From CAYTPE01 sp964439885 (GTDB lineage: Bacteria; Patescibacteriota; Patescibacteriia; Magasanikbacterales; GWA2-37-8), in the NCBI GenBank assembly GCA_964439885.1, contig CAYTPE010000031.1, positions 1-12,883 of the forward strand: 12,883 nucleotides of DNA, in the 5' to 3' direction. The position numbers and the translations under genes are program-made. The notes beneath the pieces were generated by a model. That model searched no databases. It saw only the letters and a list, made by a program, of their open reading frames with translations, and was not told where the DNA came from. Positions 12,858-12,883 of the stretch are shown here, piece after piece. The stretch's first letter is position 1; the number at the start of each line of letters is the position of its first letter.

Positions 12858-12883
12858 ATTGTCAAAAAAGCTAAAGTCCCGAT

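Noticed and set aside
1..12883. Alternative genetic code (UAA, UAG or UGA recoded)
   Set aside because: All three codons end genes at expected positions: TAG 2140-2142 against a terminator, TAA for ddl and thpR, TGA for clpB 7 nt before its terminator.

Overview
The window looks like a chromosomal segment of a Candidate Phyla Radiation (Patescibacteria, probably Parcubacteria-like) genome. This is inferred from tight packing, overlapping genes, almost no Shine-Dalgarno sites, short AT-rich repeat insertions inside conserved genes, a reduced fermentative gene set, and small genes of a type I associate with these genomes. It carries housekeeping, cell-wall and stress genes. I found no CRISPR array, transposase, phage module or recognisable defence system.

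Layout. (1) 1-1764, minus: 5' 588 codons of an ADP-forming acetyl-CoA synthetase, running off the left edge. (2) 1765-1842: back-to-back promoters. (3) 1843-2142, plus: small conserved protein of 99 residues, then a terminator (2142-2164) that has a T-rich tract on either strand and probably also ends the opposing operon. (4) 2165-2352: noncoding, with a tRNA T-arm-like structure. (5) 5876 down to 2353, minus: envelope operon of an EnvC-like M23 peptidase (frameshifted), D-Ala-D-Ala ligase and a cyanophycin-synthetase-like ATP-grasp ligase. (6) 5877-5971: hairpin terminator plus promoter. (7) 9433 down to 5972, minus: compact operon of RNA 2',3'-cyclic phosphodiesterase (thpR), WecG/TagA-type glycosyltransferase, a two-helix membrane protein and glutamyl-tRNA synthetase (gltX, with an in-frame TAA). 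(8) 9434-9614: divergent regulatory region with a CIRCE-like HrcA operator. (9) 9615-12281, plus: clpB, then a strong terminator. (10) 12366-12857, plus: secreted lysozyme-like protein ending at a suspicious TAG.

Together, the acetyl-CoA synthetase suggests acetate-forming ATP production. The 5876-2353 operon handles peptidoglycan precursor synthesis and wall remodelling. The thpR-gltX unit mixes surface glycan, RNA and translation genes. ClpB is a disaggregase apparently under HrcA heat-shock control.

The main themes for a second look are these. Six promoters share an extended -10 (TGN-TATACT or TATAAT), and five of them lie only 6-10 nt before the start codon, implying leaderless or nearly leaderless mRNAs. 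There are three reading-frame lesions in otherwise well-conserved genes. Micro-repeats are inserted in frame in gltX and the glycosyltransferase gene. I did not find a clearly novel multi-gene system; the best candidate for new function is the ATP-grasp protein coupled to ddl.
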